From Caenorhabditis remanei (lineage: Eukaryota > Nematoda > Chromadorea > Rhabditida > Rhabditidae), in assembly GCF_010183535.1 (NCBI RefSeq), contig NC_071329.1, forward strand, positions 6,882,001 to 6,946,000: a DNA stretch of 64,000 nt, given 5' to 3'. How positions within the stretch are numbered: position 1 is the stretch's first letter; each line of letters begins with the position of its first letter. Below the pieces are notes generated by a model that worked only from the letters and a program-made list of their open reading frames with translations, had not been told where the DNA came from and searched no databases. Shown piece by piece: positions 25,381 through 36,353 of the stretch. The translations under genes were made by a program, and so were the position numbers.

Positions 25381-25417
25381 TAGAAAAGGCTGGTGCTCCT
25401 TCAACGCGTTTTAGATT

Positions 25418-25500
25418 CGTGTTCAGAAACGAAACTAGAAAAGAATAATTTATTAAGCTGGATTAGCCTTGAAATCATCTGGTGTGTCTTTGGCGCATCT
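25418..25500 (-). pseudogene. Remnant of the chitinase 3' end
   Basis: The stretch GAAACGAAACTAGAAAAG, then AATAATTTATTA and GGATTAGCCTTGAAATCA, closely matches 28908-28993, the 3' end of the intact chitinase gene on the minus strand, including the codons for the KANPAYEY tail region. The match stops after about 80 bases. It is the trailing edge of a segmental duplication unit and has no coding capacity of its own. Confidence 0.75.
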
Positions 25501-25555
25501 TCCCGTATACCTCCAGATTCCCCATGAAGTGTTTAACCGGAAAATGTTTGTTTTG

Positions 25556-25800
25556 TCGAGAGAGCACAACGAAAGTCAGCTGAAGAAGTCAAGGAAGAAA
25601 AACCAATTGTAAGTGAATGGTATTGATTTCGTTTATCATTTTTGAATTAATTTCAGATCGAAGAAAAGGAGGAGATTGATGAGACCGCTCCAGTCAATCT
25701 GAAGATTCTTGTTGGCATCTGTCATTCAAGTTTGGTTAAATCAGAAGAGAAAGTCGCCAAATAGACTACTGATCCTGATGAAGCCTGCGTAGATGTTGAA
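25556..25800 (+). pseudogene. Decayed partial copy of SF3A3
   Basis: Matches the end of SF3A3 exon 2, the whole of intron 2 and the start of exon 3 (21658-21825): GAGAAGTTGAGGAAGAAG is mirrored by GAAGAAGTCAAGGAAGAA, then CCAATTGTAAGT, then TTTTTGAATTAATT, then a splice acceptor and ATCGAAGAA. The zinc-finger exon is missing; after GAAGATTCTTG the match breaks down. Without the upstream exons and the zinc finger it cannot encode the splicing factor. It marks the left edge of the second duplication unit. Confidence 0.85.
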
Positions 25801-25880
25801 TGGATGATATGATTTTGGTAAAATGGTAAAAGTAAATTTATTTATTTATAAATATAAAAACAAAAAGAAAAAGAAATTAT

Positions 25881-28636
25881 TTAGCGTCTGGCTTTAACAT
25901 TAGTAGTAGTTCCCTTCTTTTCTTTAGCTTTACTGTTAGGATCTGTTTTATTCTTTGCCTTCTCTTCTGATTCCTCCTTCTCCTCTAACTTCTTTCTTTC
26001 CTTTCTTTTCGCCAGCTCTTCCGGAGTCACATTCTTCTTTCTGATATACAAAGCAGCCCCGCCGTATGCAAGAGCATTTAGAATCAGTGTGATAGCGACG
26101 AATCCCACGATTTCGATCCACTGATGATTCCAATCCCAGAAGGTTTTTGACCTGTAATTTTGAATAGAATCGAACAGAAACGGAAGGAAATGCGTTTAAC
26201 TTACGAAACTTTCTCAGTAGCTAGAATTGCATTGTGGAATCGTATCAGTGCTCTCAAGTTTGCATAAGTATTTGGAACATTTTTCTGATACTCAGCAAAG
26301 TCCAAATCGGAAATTCCCTCGATCGCTTTTTCGAAATTGGCGAGTTCGTTTCCTCCCGATGTATTATTTTTGAGCGACTCGAGGCCGGCGAACTGTTTCC
26401 ATTCTTCCACTTTCAATTCTGGATTCGGAAGTTCGTAGAGATTTTCGATGAGCCATCTCAGTTGAATCAAATTTTCCATCGGCACATTATTATAGCGGTG
26501 TTTTCGCAACAAAATCTCCTGCTTCAACTCTTCATAACGACTTTTGATAGTTTGGAGTTTCTTCATCTTCAGGATCAATTTGAATCGGTTCTTGTTACTG
26601 AAAGGCACCTCTTGAATCTTTTTGTAGAGGACATCTCCTGCTTCGAAGAAGTTATCGAACTTAGTGTCTCTCACTATTTTATCGAATATTTTGAATAGAT
26701 TCGAACCAGCAACTAGCTTCGCTTTCACATTGAAACCCCGATTCAGTTTCACAACTTCTTTGTAGAACTCGGCATCTGGCGAATCCTTGAGTTTCTCTCT
26801 TTCAGTATCCAACTGCTTCCTTTTTTCATCCATAATTTTCTCAAGTGTACCGATTTTGGAAACAAAATGAGCGCAATTTTCTCCTTTCTGACTAATCTTG
26901 ATAAAGTTCAGAGCCGCTTTAACTTCTGCAAGTGACTTTTCGTTCTCTTCCATCGTCTTATTGAGAGATGTGGCCATTGCGAACATCGCATTCACTTGAC
27001 TATTCGGGAAGTTGATATTAGAGGAGAAGGTTATTCGAATATCTTTTACTGCTTCACCATAGTTGGCAAGTATAGTACTCAATGGATGATCATTTTTGAA
27101 CTTTTCGTACTTATCCGAATTCGACGCTTCTTTATAGTTGTTTAAACTTTTGGTCCGTTCAGCCTCTTCGACGACACTTATCCAATGAGGAATGTGGATA
27201 TTAACTTCATATGCATATTTGTGTGTTTCGTTTAGTTTGTCAACAATTTGTGACTGTTTAAGAAATCCATCCAAATTGATCTTGTCATAATTTGTCTTAA
27301 AATCATCCAATTCTTTCGAAATGTTTTTCAATTTCAACATCGAAGATACAGCAGCAACTGACTTCTCGAGATTAGATACCTCCGCCATATTAGTCAAAAG
27401 TTGCTGAATGATGTTTGCTTGCTCTTTGAAGTCTATATCTCTGAAGATAGCATCAGAATCAGTCCAAAATCCTGATACGATTTTTCCGATGTCGAAAATA
27501 GGATTCATCACTTTTTTGAGCACTTCCAGATCCTCTCCTTTATTCAATGTGTTCTTCAACAATGGACTATCGAGATCTTGTTTTAGTACCTCCAGTTCCG
27601 TGAAATCATTTTTGAAAACTTCCGCCCAGATTCGACCGAGTGATGAAGTCTCATCCAGAAGCGTCAATGTTTTGAGCGATTCAGCTATTTTTGATGCTAC
27701 TTGATAGTCTGATGACTTCGAAAAGATTTTCTGAACTGTCGCTAGGTTGGAAATGTTCAGATTTGTATTGCTTTGAGTCAAGTATTCATCGTATTTTGTT
27801 ATTCTTTTTTGAATTGGTCCATAGATATCAGTGAAGTTCAGAATCCCATCGAATTTTTTCAGCTTTTCGGTCACCGATTTCACCTCACCAGGGTACTGTT
27901 CCATCGCATATATCGCTATTTTATTCACTCTTCTGAATTCGTCGATTTCCGTCGAGACCGAGAAATTTACATAAGACATTTCCATAGCTGCTTTGATCTC
28001 TTTTTCGAGTGATGTTAACCGTGCAATTGAAACATCGCTAGCTTGTTTAAATCCATCAATAATCTGTCCCATTCTCTCCAGCTCCGAGTTCGAAGGGATT
28101 GGTGGTCCATTTACAATTTCTGTGAAGATTTTCTCGAATGCAGTGATTCTATCCAAGTAGTCATCAACTTGTATTCCCTTCGTTCCATTTCCTGCTGCAC
28201 GTGTTATACCGTTTACCACAGTTACAGCTTCTTTTCCATCAACTCTCAGCCAGGCATCAACGATTGTCTCATTTATATTCATGTATCCAGCTATAGCAAG
28301 GTTAGGAGAGGATGGTTCGATTAACTCTCCAAGGATATAGAGTCCAATACTGACACGGGCATAAGCACCAATCATTTCGGAGATTCGGGAAAAACTCCCT
28401 TCTGGAAATTAAAAATTGAAATAGATAAACTAGTTTTATTCGCGAATTTTATGAAATTCGCTAGATAATATGGCAAGACTCACCTTTTCCGATAATGGAT
28501 ACTGGAGGATTGTCAGTAGTAGAGAGAGCATTCAGATAACAAGGAACGGCGAGAATTCCGATGAATAGGAGCTTCCAAACTAAAATTTCAGATGGTTTCA
28601 GATTTTAAGATGCTTCGGAAACTACTCACCTTTCAT
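25881..28636 (-). CDS. WSN-like type I membrane protein, copy B
   Basis: Four exons laid out exactly as in copy A: 25881-26151, 26205-28401, 28484-28579, 28630-28636; 856 residues. Signal peptide MKVWKLLFIGILAVPC, WSN-like RISEMIGAYARVSIGLYILG, a long charged helical ectodomain, a single TM (VGFVAITLILNALAYGGAAL) and a Lys/Glu tail. Exon 4, the last intron and about 520 bases of exon 3 are nearly identical to copy A (only scattered substitutions and one 9-base length change), whereas residues ~60-550 are clearly diverged. The open frame, matched splice sites and conserved TM argue that both copies are functional. Function unknown; cell-surface location inferred. Confidence 0.8.
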
Positions 28637-28789
28637 TGAACTTGATTGGAATATCGAAAGTTGGATTTCAGAATAATTTCAGACGGTTTAATAGCGAATA
28701 CTTTTGACAGTAATAACGAGAAAATAAATTATTTTAAAAAAGAAAAAAATCCACGTAATCAATAAAGTTGTTGAAAATCCGAGAGAGAG

Positions 28790-28850
28790 AGGTCACGTGA
28801 AAAATAATTTCACGTGGATTTTCGGGGAAGTTTTAAAACGCCACGTGGCG
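28790..28850 (-). promoter_or_regulatory. Triple CACGTG promoter cluster of copy B
   Basis: Three CACGTG palindromes at 28794-28799, 28811-28816 and 28842-28847 lie about 160-210 bases upstream of the copy B start codon. The first is set in GGTCACGTGAAA, close to the HLH-30/TFEB type site. Three E-boxes in 55 bases is a strong cluster. They lie between copy B and the 3' end of the chitinase, which is transcribed toward them. Confidence 0.5.
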
Positions 28851-28960
28851 AGCAAAGATTAACCACAGTGCACTGGTGCACCTTCGACGCGTGTTTGATT
28901 TGTATTCTGAAACGAAACTATTTAGAAAAGAATAATTTATTACAAAAACAGAAGTTTCCA

Positions 28961-31735
28961 TCAATATTCATAAGCAGGATTAGCCTTGAAATCAACACAT
29001 CCCAAACATGAACAGTACTGTTCTCCTTTTCCACAGTAACCACTATTACTACAGCAGAATGATTCAGAATCCGGATCGCATTTCGGAATTTTTCCAGTGG
29101 ATAAACGTGGAGCATCGTACCCGCATCGACCTGAAACAAAAATGCTTGTCAATTTTGTCCCAATCAACTGTGTTCTCTTACCAACGTTTGCCGGATTCTC
29201 TGAGAATGTCCACCACTCCAATGGTTTGTACTTGAAATCTCTCTGCTTCGAAAAGTCGATACAACCAACACATTCACAGTGCTCTTTCGAGTTTCCACAG
29301 TATCCTCCGTTACTACAACAGTGAGCATTCGCATCATCTGGATTACACGTCGGAGCCTCTCCTTCCATTGGTGGAACATCTCGTCCACATCTTCCACGTT
29401 TTCCTTCTCCTGCATCAGATGTGTACCAAGTGATTTTTTGAGATGGTTTCACTGGTTCTTTGAGTATCAAATTGGGGTCAGTACCGTAGTCGATGCATTC
29501 AGGACAAGAGCAGAACTCGGCCCCAGAGCCACAGTAACCGTACTGAAATTCTTACAGTTTTGAATGCGAAAAAAAAGGAGATGAACAAACCTTTCCACAA
29601 CACGCGTGACCTGGATCATCTGGATCACAAACTGGATAATATCCCTCTATCAATGGAGCAGACTTTCCACACATTCCTGCCAACTCTTCATTATCATCGT
29701 ATGTCCACCATCTCTTATCATCCACTGGTGAACATTTGTAATTGAAAGATTTAGATGACGTGGCACACAGAGAATCAGAAGCTGCAGAATTCAGAAGTGT
29801 ACCCTGGTCATCATCAAAGTCAATAGCCCATATCATAACTCCTCCGATATTATTCTCAACGATATAGCCAACTTTATGTTTCAAACTCTCTGAATTCTCG
29901 TATCCAACGAAAGTTTTGTTCTCTGGAATCCAGATGAATGGAGCTTTTGCACCAGAATGGAATTTCGTTCTGGTGGCATCGAACTTCTCATGAAGATCCC
30001 TCCATTGAACGTCTCCTCCTTCGAATTTCGTGCCTTCTGTGTTGGTTGCAGTGGCTGTTCTCCACATGTCATCCGATGAGTCGACAGCGTCACCAACGTT
30101 CTTCCAGAAACGACCGTAGAATGGGACGCCCATGTTGATCTGAAAACTTTCAGACTACTGTACATATCTCGAAAAGTTGAGAAAATAGACAGCACATGGA
30201 GAAAAAAATAGAAAATGCCTTTTCTCGATTTTAAGGTAGTCGAGTTACAGCCAGTGATGGTTCAGTTTTAGCCGAAAACTACCGTAACCCTACAGTACCT
30301 GAACAGTCTGAATCGAAACTAAATCTTTATTTCAGGTTTGAGGAAATGTCCTGTAATATCACCTAACCAAATTCAAGCCTCTTCATCTGAAGCTACGAAA
30401 GAATGACTATTTAACAAAATATATAATATTTTCAGCTGATCATTTCATTATTTAGCTGAAAACGTTTTCTATTTACTTTCAGTTCAGATGATATAATTCA
30501 ACTGTAGCATTCTCACCTTATTAGTAGTCTTGATCTGACAACTGTAATCCTTCATCGTCGCGTGCACATTCATTCTTCCAGAAAATCTAAAAAAAAACAC
30601 CGGAAAATTCGTCAGTATTCAATAACCTCACTCACTTCTTCGGCATCGCAAAATTAAGTGGAGCAGGTGGTCCTGTATAAGCTCCCCACTTGGAAGCCCA
30701 TGCTCCGAAGTAATCATAACTCATCACATTCACAAAATCACAATATTTCATCAACTGTTGTAGATCATATCCTGGTTTCAGTACCCAGTGTCCAGCTGCT
30801 CCAGCGAATGAAATCAGATAACTTTTTCCAGTTTCTTCTTCCAATTCTCTCAGTTCATTCCGGAGTTCTCTCATCAAATTCACGTAGTTTCGACGGTCAG
30901 CTGGAGTTCCTTCAACTGCACCGCCCGTCACAGGATACTCCCAATCAATGTCAACACCGTCGAATCCGTATTCTTTGATGGCTTTGATAAGATTCGAGAT
31001 TAGAATTGATCTGGAATTTTTGGATTTCAATGCCCCCTTCAATGCCTTGAAAGCTACCGTACCTCCTTGAGTGATCCGCAGTGAGCACTGAGAAATACTG
31101 AGAATTCTCCCATCCACCAACAGCATACAATAACTTTAGATTTGGGTGACGAGAAGCTACCTGAAAAATGGGTTACTGTAGTTTAACGAGAAATTAGAAG
31201 CCAACCTCTTTGACATGTTTCAATCTCTCCTTCGCAGCATCTCCTTCCAATTTGATACTTCCATCTGAACCCACAACAAAGAAGGCGAACACCAAATGAG
31301 TTAGTTTTTCAGCCTGGAAAGAAGATGATTTCGGGTATATTCTAGTGACTTTGTTTCTTACTTGATCATCTCTGAAAGGATGTTTTCCCCAAGAGGTGAT
31401 GTATCCAACTCGTCGCCTGCTACAAGATCGATCAGCGATTCCAGCGTGACTGGCTGGAAAATATGAGGGAATTTATGAAAATACAGACATTGATCACATT
31501 GAAAATAGATTATTCAAATGGGTCTCACCACAAAAACCGATGAACCTCTTCAACTGAACATGCTTCAAAAAAGCCATCAACTAACCAAATATTAAAAATT
31601 TTATTCTGAAGATTTCTCAAGTTAAAAACTTTTCTACACCTGCTCTAAATCTCGAAATATTTCACAAGTTTTCTCATGCTCACCTCCAAAAAGTAATACA
31701 GTAATCCCGAGCAACCACGTCACGATGTTCTTCAT
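28961..31735 (-). CDS. GH18 chitinase with three chitin-binding repeats
   Basis: Nine exons: 28961-29130, 29182-29542, 29591-30139, 30517-30586, 30636-31010, 31063-31160, 31206-31313, 31362-31453, 31684-31735; 624 residues. Signal peptide [17 protein letters not shown], then a glycosyl hydrolase 18 barrel with KLLYAVGGW and the catalytic [11 protein letters not shown] (Asp137, Asp139, Glu141 intact), [13 protein letters not shown] and [12 protein letters not shown] motifs. Three Cys-rich hevein-like repeats follow, each with CDPD/CNPD, CC and YCG...C.C..C spacing, ending ANPAYEY. The enzyme should hydrolyse chitin (eggshell, cuticle/pharynx or microbial). The C. elegans T13H5.3-type chitinase is the likely counterpart, from memory. 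A 52-base intron at 31011-31062 restores the frame between ITADHSRR and [12 protein letters not shown] sequence. Confidence 0.92.
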
Positions 31736-32067
31736 TTCTAAACTAAGCTCTTTCGAATAAACTCATTTCTTCCGAAAACCTTGCCTCCCCTGCGTTCTCC
31801 TCAATCCCCCATACTATTCCCAGATTGTTTGCACGATCACAAATAAGGTGTGAAAAGCAAAAAGCCCCCCAAACAAGTCCATTTCGTGTCCATTTAGAGA
31901 AGGAGCTTTTTCTTGTTTCCCTCCGAGAAACGAGAAAGATCATGAGTTACTCCGATTTATTGAGTCACTCTTTGGGGAGAAAGGAATCACAATTCATGAA
32001 CAATTGAAACCAGTAAAAATAAGAAGAACATCAACGCAATAAATATGAATTATTATTATTAAATAAA
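31736..32067. other. Intergenic between chitinase and CLPTM1L
   Basis: About 330 bases between the CLPTM1L stop and the chitinase start, both minus. There is no splice acceptor right next to the chitinase ATG, so the chitinase probably has its own promoter here and is not a downstream operon gene. AT-rich sequence near 32040-32067 should carry the CLPTM1L 3' end. Confidence 0.5.
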
Positions 32068-35000
32068 TTAGGTTTTCATCGCAGTTCGCCGTTTGACGGC
32101 TCCAGATCCAGTCTCTTCTTTATCCACTTCTTCTGATTTTTCTTCGATTTCCGGCTCAACTTTATCCTTCTTCTTCTTATCGTCTCCACCCTCTCCGAAC
32201 TCATTAATCCGAGTGTAATCGACTGGGTACAACCATCTCTGGTAGAGATACACCAAGAACACGATATCGTCTCTGAAAACAACAAACATGTATTTGAGTA
32301 TAACAACTTTTGAGTCAATACCGGAAACAAGCCATACGATGGGCGGTCGGCATGGTTATCACGAATGCGAAGAGATCATCAATGAAAGTGTTGAAGGCCT
32401 GAAATTATATGAATTTTTCAGAATTTCTGAAAATTTTCTGATCGATACCTTGTACATAAACGCTCTCCATGGAAGATGAGCGACACTCTTCAATTTATAA
32501 TTCACGAACAATTGAGGTAACATGAACAAGAATCCAAATGCATACACTCCATTGGCCGACGTCTCCAGAAGCCAAGATCTCCATGATTTGTGTGGAACAT
32601 ACAGTAGACTGTAGATAGCACCACCAATGACAAGAGGAATCAGAAGTATCGATAGATATTTCATGGCCTGTGAATCGATTGAATCAGTCTCATTTTCCTC
32701 GGCAGAGTGCTTTCCGAATTTGATTCCTCGCCAGGAAACCGAGACTTTGTAAGCTATAGTCACTTTCCAGTATTCTATAACAGTGGCGATTCCAGCGGGG
32801 ATTAGAACAAGAAGAGACGTTTCTTGGTCGAAAAGGTAGAAAAAGATGATGGTTTGAGAGAAGCATCGCCAGAGAAGAGTTCTGAAATTGTTGTAAATAA
32901 AATAATTTTTTTATTCAAATGTTTACTTTGTAGACAATCCAACCATCGACTTTCTCCCCTTCCAGAAAGATATATCATTCTTGAATGCCAACGCGTCGAA
33001 CAACAAATGAAGTGTGGAAACGAAGAAAGTAACCATCAAAAGAATAATCGATGTCTCTGTGAAAAGACCTCTCAACTCATCGATATCCTTGTCTTTGAAT
33101 CCATGCCTCATTAATTGATGTGTCGAACGGGCGGTCGAAGTGAGAAGAAGTAGTTTGGCAACACTCGTTGGCTCGTAACTAATCGTCAAGTTTACAGCCT
33201 TTTGGAAGTCAGACAACTCGTATAAATGTTTGCTTCGCATACTCATCTCATCGACAAACATAATTGGGAGATATCCTTCTGCTTGATTGTGTCGCTGGAT
33301 TGTCAGGAAATCACTGAAAAAATAAAATTAATTATTTTCTCATTTGTTTCATGCTCTTCATGCCACATACGCCAATTCTCCACTAATCTTCGTTTTCACA
33401 TAACGATTCGGCTCGGAAACTATTCTCACGGGAAGAATTGATCGGAAGTGAGCAGCCAACTCGACAACTTTCTTCGGTTTCTTCTCGACTTTCTTCACTT
33501 GTTCATCTTCCGAATCCCCTAACAATTGGAAGGTTTTCGCAACTGGCTCTTGGAAAACAATCATTGGAGCAGCTACGTGAACTTTCCAAGGCGCTGACAT
33601 CGGATTGTGACCTTCGAATTTGTGAGGAAGGAGAATTGTATGGGCGTAGAGGTAGCCATCCTTAGCGACTGACGACGGGATTTTTACTTGGAGCTGAAAA
33701 ATATAAGTAAATAGTTATAGGAGAGGAATTTTCATTTATTTGACTGTAAACCTGTATAATTATGTATCAAAAGACACTGAGCTTGTAAATTTAAATGGGT
33801 TAGATGCAAAGTTTCAGAAATGCTCTCTGTTCAAAACCAACGTTCGTTTTATGAATAAAAAGTAAAAAGGCGACAGGTTACGAACAAAAATCGCAGTTTT
33901 AAGCAGTGTGTCTTCTCGAGACGGTCTCGAGAAAATTCTCGAGAAAATTCTCGAGAGATCTCTCGAGAATTTCTCGAGAATTCTCGAGAAATTTTTCTCG
34001 AGAATGTCTCGAGAATTTCTCGAGAAATCTCTCGAGAGATCTCTCGAGAATTTCTCGAGAATTCTCGAGAAATTTTTCTCGAAAATTCTCGAGAGATTTC
34101 TCGAGAATTCTCGAGAAATTCAGGTCTCGAGGAGTGATTTCACGAAATACTCACAAAAAACCAATTTTACTAAAATAAGTATGTGAAGAAGTGTAATAGA
34201 GATTGAGATTAAATTGAAAGAGATTCATTTTTAACAAGAGAACCGAGTTCATTAAATCGAGAAAAATTTCAATAATAACTAATGGATAAACTATATTTTT
34301 GTCAATAAAGCTTTAATAATACAAATATTTGACAAAAAAAACAACGACACTCCAAAATTCCGCACCGCGCCATAAATAGTAAACAAAATTTTCAAAAACC
34401 TATTCTCGAGATTCTCGAGAATTCTCGAGAAATTCTCGAGAGATTTCTCGAGAATTTTCTCGAGAATTCTCGAGAACTCTCGAGAATTCTCGAGAATGTC
34501 TCGAGAATTTCTCGAGAAATCTCTCGAGAGATCTCTCGAGAATTTCTCGAGAATTCCTTTTCTCGAGAATTTTCTCTCGAGAAGACACACTGGTTTTAAG
34601 AAACGTTTACGAAAAATTTATCATTCTCCCGAAATCTGAGAAACAGCGGGCATTTGGAAGTGCCGATACGACGTACGAACACTTGTTCTTCGCTCGAAGT
34701 ATTCATTCTCATTCGGGCACTATTTCCAATCAAATACAATATTTTTAGTTTTCAAAAGCCGTACATCTTTCTGAAAAGCGTCAGCAATTTGAACATTCTC
34801 CACAGTCGTCACCAACGTCTCCAACGCATCTTTCTTTGTCGAAAAGTAGACGCGTAGCTGAAGTAAATCGAATAATCCTTCACCGTTCGGTCGGATAATT
34901 GGCTAAAAATAACTAATTTTAATTATAAAATGAATGTTTTTCTTACTGAATAACACAACGAATCGGAGTCATGATCGGCGCATAACTCTGGTGTAAACAG

Positions 35001-35078
35001 TTTATACAATTGGAAGAAATTATAGAACATGAAACTTAGAAAGAGTGTTGACACGATCTTCGTTAGGTTTATCTCCAT
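32068..35078 (-). CDS. CLPTM1L orthologue, ER multi-pass membrane protein
   Basis: Seven exons: 32068-32272, 32322-32398, 32449-32881, 32927-33313, 33371-33693, 34765-34902, 34947-35078; 564 residues (human CLPTM1L about 538). Diagnostic blocks: FKNDISFWKGRKSMVGLSTK, DQETSLLVLIPAG, NGVYAFGFLFMLPQLFVNYK, LKSVAHLPWRAF and YLYQRWLYPVD. CLPTM1L is reported as a lipid scramblase that flips glucosaminyl-PI in the ER for GPI-anchor synthesis. An N-terminal signal anchor, a lumenal domain and about five C-terminal TMs are visible, then a charged tail with KKKKDK. The start lies directly after a TTTGCAG acceptor, 285 bases downstream of the RNase H2A stop, consistent with an SL2 operon. The intron between exons 2 and 3 (33694-34764) carries a transposon. 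Confidence 0.92.
33904..34592. mobile_element. hAT-like non-autonomous element with CTCGAG-satellite ends
   Basis: A 689-bp insertion in a CLPTM1L intron. The ends are inverted repeats (CAGTGTGTCTTCTCGAGA on the left, its exact complement on the right) flanked by a perfect 8-bp duplication GTTTTAAG at 33896-33903 and 34593-34600. Both flanks of the interior are dense arrays of the palindrome TTCTCGAGAA with variable spacing (about 33912-34130 and 34400-34580), around a 260-bp AT-rich centre. Eight-base duplications and CAG...CTG ends fit the hAT superfamily. No transposase frame exists; the long open frames across it are simple-repeat translations. Confidence 0.88.
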
Positions 35079-35363
35079 CTGCAAATTGATTTTAGATACA
35101 CTTTTGTTAGAGAAATTAGAAAGTTTAATGATATTTACGAGCAGAAATTTTTGTAAACCGAGCTGGACGGATCTATTTCTAACATTTCACATATTTAATC
35201 GCTGCGCTGAGAACATTTTATTGTGAGAGTATCAGAATACAAGGTTATACCAGTTTCTTTACAGTAAAAGTGAAATGTTTCATGTTATACAAGTGAGTAA
35301 TCGATTGAGAACACAGAAAAAAATTAAAATGTGCTAAAAGTGAGAAATGCAGAACAATTAAAC
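35079..35363 (-). promoter_or_regulatory. Operon intercistronic region, RNase H2A to CLPTM1L
   Basis: 285 bases between stop and start on the same strand. On the minus strand an AATAAA lies near 35214-35220, which would end the RNase H2A message, and about 140 bases later a TTTGCAG acceptor abuts the CLPTM1L ATG. Polyadenylation signal, ~100-base spacing and an acceptor at the start codon are the hallmarks of SL2 trans-splicing in worm operons. Confidence 0.6.
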
Positions 35364-36353
35364 CTAGAAAGTGGTAATATTCTTCATATGCCTTTCTTTG
35401 AAATAAACATGTTTCTTTGGTGGAACTTCTGTCGCATCCTTCGGTTGCAACCACCCGCTCATTTTCTTACTCTGTGGCTTTCCTTCATCTTCATCATCCT
35501 CCCAATATCCTGGTACGGAACGTTTCTCGACAATCGCACTAGCAGTTTTCCATGATGCACGTACCAGGGAACAGAATCCAAAAATTGGGTCGACACTGAG
35601 TTGGAGGAATTTCTTGGTGTTTGGATCTCCTGGATATCCACTTCCATAACCATTCTCCGGAATTCTGATGCCCTTCTCTTTAAATTGCCAGTTTCTCAAA
35701 CGAGTATCTCTTGTGACTTTCGCAGCGATTGAGGCGGCACTGACGATTGGGAACAATGAATCGGCTTTCTCAGTGACACAAATCGAAATTCCAGGGAACA
35801 ACTTTTCGAGTTTCGCTTGATATGTGGCTTTCGGTCCGACAGTGTCCACTTTGATCTGCAAAAAGAATATTTTGAATTAGAAATCAATTTTATAAAGTAC
35901 CTCCACAACATTAACATTGCATGCGAACGCATCTTTAATCAATGCGATTGCGGCATCATGGGAAACTTCATTTAATGAATATTTGTGTCTTTTTAACATC
36001 GAAGCGCTGATAAGTTCTGGAGACAACGACCGAATCGCGTAGGCAACAACTTGTTGAATCTCTTCGTCATTATTCATTTTGTCGAAAATTTCCTCTCGTT
36101 TCGCTTCATTCAACGCTTTTGAATCGTCTACTCCCAGATTTTTCAGTTCGGTATTCTGATCAAGTGGGGAAATGGCTGCTGCGTAAACCATCGGACCGAG
36201 AACAGGACCTCAAAATTTTCTGATCTTATTAATTTAGTTGATAGAACTTTTTTACAAACCTCGTCCAGCCTCATCAATACCTAAAACACAAGGCACACCA
36301 TCTGCAAAGTCTTGCCACGTTTTGCTCCGTTCAGTCTCACATTTTAGCGACAT
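35364..36353 (-). CDS. rnh-2: Ribonuclease H2 subunit A
   Basis: Three exons: 35364-35855, 35901-36208, 36260-36353; 297 residues, usual for the family. Catalytic subunit of RNase H2, which removes ribonucleotides from DNA and cleaves RNA in RNA/DNA hybrids in the nucleus. Active-site residues are present: Asp27 and Glu28 in GIDEAGRG, Asp138 in VDTVGPK, and Asp184 in SIAAKVTRD. The Tyr of the ribonucleotide-recognition region is present in NGYGSGYPGDP. The C-terminal tail is charged. The start follows a TTGCAG acceptor by one base, so the transcript is probably SL1-spliced, and it is the upstream gene of a likely operon with CLPTM1L. The intron 1 acceptor TTTTGAG is weaker than usual. Confidence 0.95.

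Noticed and set aside
30632..31126. Continuous reading frame through the chitinase without the 52-base intron
   Set aside because: It breaks the GH18 sequence between the [10 protein letters not shown] block and the DGVDIDWE block; removing 31011-31062 restores family sequence and has proper splice ends.
33912..34580. Heat-shock element array (TTC/GAA inverted units)
   Set aside because: In TTCTCGAGAA the TTC and GAA are separated by four bases, not the two required for a standard heat-shock element.
33906..34590. Open frames of 60-100 codons on both strands
   Set aside because: They are translations of the CTCGAG repeat (SRDLSRISREFSR-type) inside a transposon, not proteins.
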